Assembly: GCA_012862575.1 (NCBI GenBank)
Contig: BLSF01000005.1
Coordinates: 124,001-188,000, forward strand
Direction: 5' to 3'
Source of the DNA: Parietichytrium sp. I65-24A
Lineage: Eukaryota; Sar; Bigyra; Thraustochytrida; Thraustochytriidae
DNA: 64,000 nucleotides
Shown: positions 62,284 through 64,000 of the stretch, piece by piece
Layout: every line of letters begins with the position of its first letter
Numbering within the stretch: position 1 is the first letter of the stretch
The notes under the pieces: model-generated
What the model was told of the DNA's origin: nothing
The model's input: only the letters and a program-made list of their open reading frames with translations
The model's database searches: none
Program-made: the position numbers and the translations under genes

Positions 62284-63208
62284 TTACAGCGACTGCTTTG
62301 GTGCATCGGACTTGGCAAACTCTGACTTGATTTTTCTAAGCAACTGATAAGATCCAGTGACCGCGAGAGCGATATTGACAGCAAACAGATTGTAGTTTTT
62401 CGGCGTGATCACCATGGAGTACCTTGACCAGACGAAGCCGGTTCCGCAAAGCGCAGCTTGCTGAATGGTAGAGATGTTTTCGACGGGCCTGTTAAAGTCC
62501 AAAATATTGGTGATACTCAATGACCATTTGAACGTAGGTGCCCAAAACATGGACTGCATTGTTGACGAAAAACATTTTACCGTGAGTATCATAACACGTT
62601 CGAATTCGGAACCTCAGACGTCAGAGAAAACGTACCGTAAATGGACCAGCAGGATGGTGCAATAAATTTTGCATTGTTACAGGAAGTGGCATATTTTTGA
62701 CAGCGGCCTGAATTCGAGGCCCAGCAACAGTAAGCCCAGCGCCAGCAGCAAAGATTGCGGCAAGCCCAATCGGCGAGAAGTTGTCCTGCGCAGGCTTGCC
62801 CTCGAGCTTTTGCTGTTGTTGGTACTCATAGCCTCGCTTAAGCTGAACAAGCTGCGCTACCTCGTTGAACGCATGGCACGTCAACAGAAGATAGTTTCTC
62901 GGTTGCACACGGTACGCAAACAGCACAAACAATCCGGAGTACACGGACAACGTGGCTGTCATAGGAAGCGAAATCACTTCAGGCCCTTTCAGCGACATGT
63001 CATACACTGCTGCGCCCACTAAGCCCCAGTTCATCACCGGGCCCCAGAAGTGCTTTTCAAGACGGACACACAATCAAGTCAGTTACACACCTTGCAAAGC
63101 TTTCCCACCGCCCTCGCCCCCAAAGCTCCATCAACTCACTGTCGTCTTCCAGCCATACTCAGGGTGAAAGAACGCCGCCCGCAACGCACTAATTCCAAAC
63201 TGCGACAT
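62284..63208 (-). CDS. Fused mitochondrial pyruvate carrier, MPC1-MPC2 in one chain
   Basis: Three exons, 63140-63208, 62636-63052 and 62284-62553, with phase-0 GT-AG introns of 87 and 82 nt, give 251 residues. The first half is MPC1-like: [41 protein letters not shown] and [10 protein letters not shown] (about 22-96). The last 100 residues are MPC2-like: [50 protein letters not shown] and GSYQLLRKI. Between them lies a Gln-rich stretch and an extra hydrophobic segment ([19 protein letters not shown], about 110-128). MPC1 and MPC2 normally act as separate inner-membrane proteins forming a heterodimer that imports pyruvate. Here one gene makes both halves. Each junction restores conserved sequence, so the fusion is not a mis-joined pair of genes. 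Both HP-GP-type entry motifs are present. Confidence 0.92.
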
Positions 63209-64000
63209 CTTCCGCAGCTTCTTACAACACTCGGCGCCAACTGGTCCAGCTCCAGCTCCAGCAACACTTGATTCCTCTGCCTACTCTGCCTTCTGTCTTC
63301 TGGCAGAACGCCTTCACGCTCTCTATACCAGCTACCAGCAGTTGCACTTTTGCAGCAACAACAACAATTACAAATTTCACTTTGAAAAGCGAGTACTCAG
63401 TACTGAGTGCTGGTTGGGAGTACTCGGGGACAGCGTATCCTTATCCTGAACAATTGTGTCCATTGTGTCAATTGTGTCAATGGTGTCAATGTGTCTTGCA
63501 CTCCTGTCGCTCACGTCTTCGCTCCCTAGCACCTACTACCACATTCATACTGTCAAAGGACTAGCGTATTTGCCTACCGGTGAGCACCATGCAAGCACTA
63601 GCTAGCAGCTACTGTCAGAGCTCGAATAGAGACCTATCAGTAATATATATAGTAAGAAATACTTACTCTATGAGGCTTGTGTGAGTTGAACTAGGCTAGA
63701 AGCCGTGTGCTCTTTTCTTTAGTGGTAGAGCTGGATACGACATAGTAAAGTATAATACGTGCTATCGTACTGGTCTTGATATAGGGTGGACTGTGGTCGT
63801 CTAATCTAGCACACCAGTACCGGTACCGGTACGCCAGTCATGAGGAACCCAATCTGAACTGCAATTTGAGTGGGTTCTTTCTCACGTAAGTTCTTTGATC
63901 GAGAACCGGAGCAAGGAACTACTCGTTGTTCATTTATGACCGTTGGCGATCTTCTTTTCAGAGTTCACAGTCAATTCGTTTCTTTCTTTCTTTCCGTCCA
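63209..64000. other. MPC upstream region and window end
   Basis: About 790 bp with no gene recognised. It holds an ATTGTGTCA 9-mer array (63446-63492), a CAGTACCGGTACCGGTAC repeat near 63812-63835 and AGTTCACAGTCAATT at 63962-63976. A TTTC tract starts at about 63979. Confidence 0.55.
63446..63492. repeat. Tandem 9-mer ATTGTGTCA, about 5 copies
   Basis: Diverging copies (ATTGTGTCC, ATTGTGTCA, ATGGTGTCA) about 250 bp upstream of the MPC start. Confidence 0.85.

Overview
The window is nuclear DNA from a protist with motile, IFT-dependent cilia. Most genes have one uninterrupted coding frame. The four spliced genes use short GT-AG introns of 67-96 nt, and spacers carry many microsatellites. The ciliary set (BBS9, CFAP46, an IQ/Sfi1-like protein), an ELOVL6-type elongase, a WRKY19-like zinc-knuckle protein of the kind common in stramenopiles and the compact gene style suggest a stramenopile, most likely a labyrinthulomycete/thraustochytrid. 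That assignment is inference; no rRNA or organelle marker is present.

Layout from left to right (strand): BBS9, 3' end cut off by the window (-); RhoGEF with DH, split PH and C2 (-); IQ/coiled-coil acidic protein (-); eight-WW protein (+); tandem zinc-knuckle protein (-); a 9-kb stretch with no supportable gene; double-TAZ protein (-); JMJD6-like hydroxylase (+); RPB3 (-); a decayed gene for a cysteine-rich single-pass membrane protein (-); IBA57 (+); CFAP46 (-); IQ/Sfi1-like protein (+); PIG-Z/SMP3 (+, 4 exons); type II membrane glycosyltransferase-like protein (-); ELOVL-type elongase (-, 3 exons); PH / 2 TM / Sec14 / FABP-like protein (+); DDX11/CHL1 helicase (-); lipoyl-domain protein (+); fused MPC1-MPC2 pyruvate carrier (-, 3 exons). 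Convergent 3' ends lie 190-320 bp apart. Divergent 5' spacers are 1-2.6 kb and hold nearly all the repeats.

Functional themes are cilia (BBS9, CFAP46, probably the IQ/Sfi1 protein), mitochondrial metabolism (pyruvate import by the fused MPC, a lipoyl carrier of PDH-E2 type, IBA57 for Fe-S maturation), membrane lipids and GPI anchors (elongase, Sec14/FABP protein, PIG-Z), and nuclear functions (RPB3, JMJD6, TAZ, WRKY19-like, DDX11). DDX11 is itself a 4Fe-4S enzyme. The most novel-looking items are the single-chain MPC1-MPC2 fusion with a probable linker helix (3-1-3 layout), the PH-TM-Sec14-FABP fusion, the catalytic-domain-free lipoyl protein, and a recurrent intergenic ACTCACAGTC element. 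Several long open frames begin at non-ATG codons, so starts given here are the first in-frame ATG unless stated otherwise.
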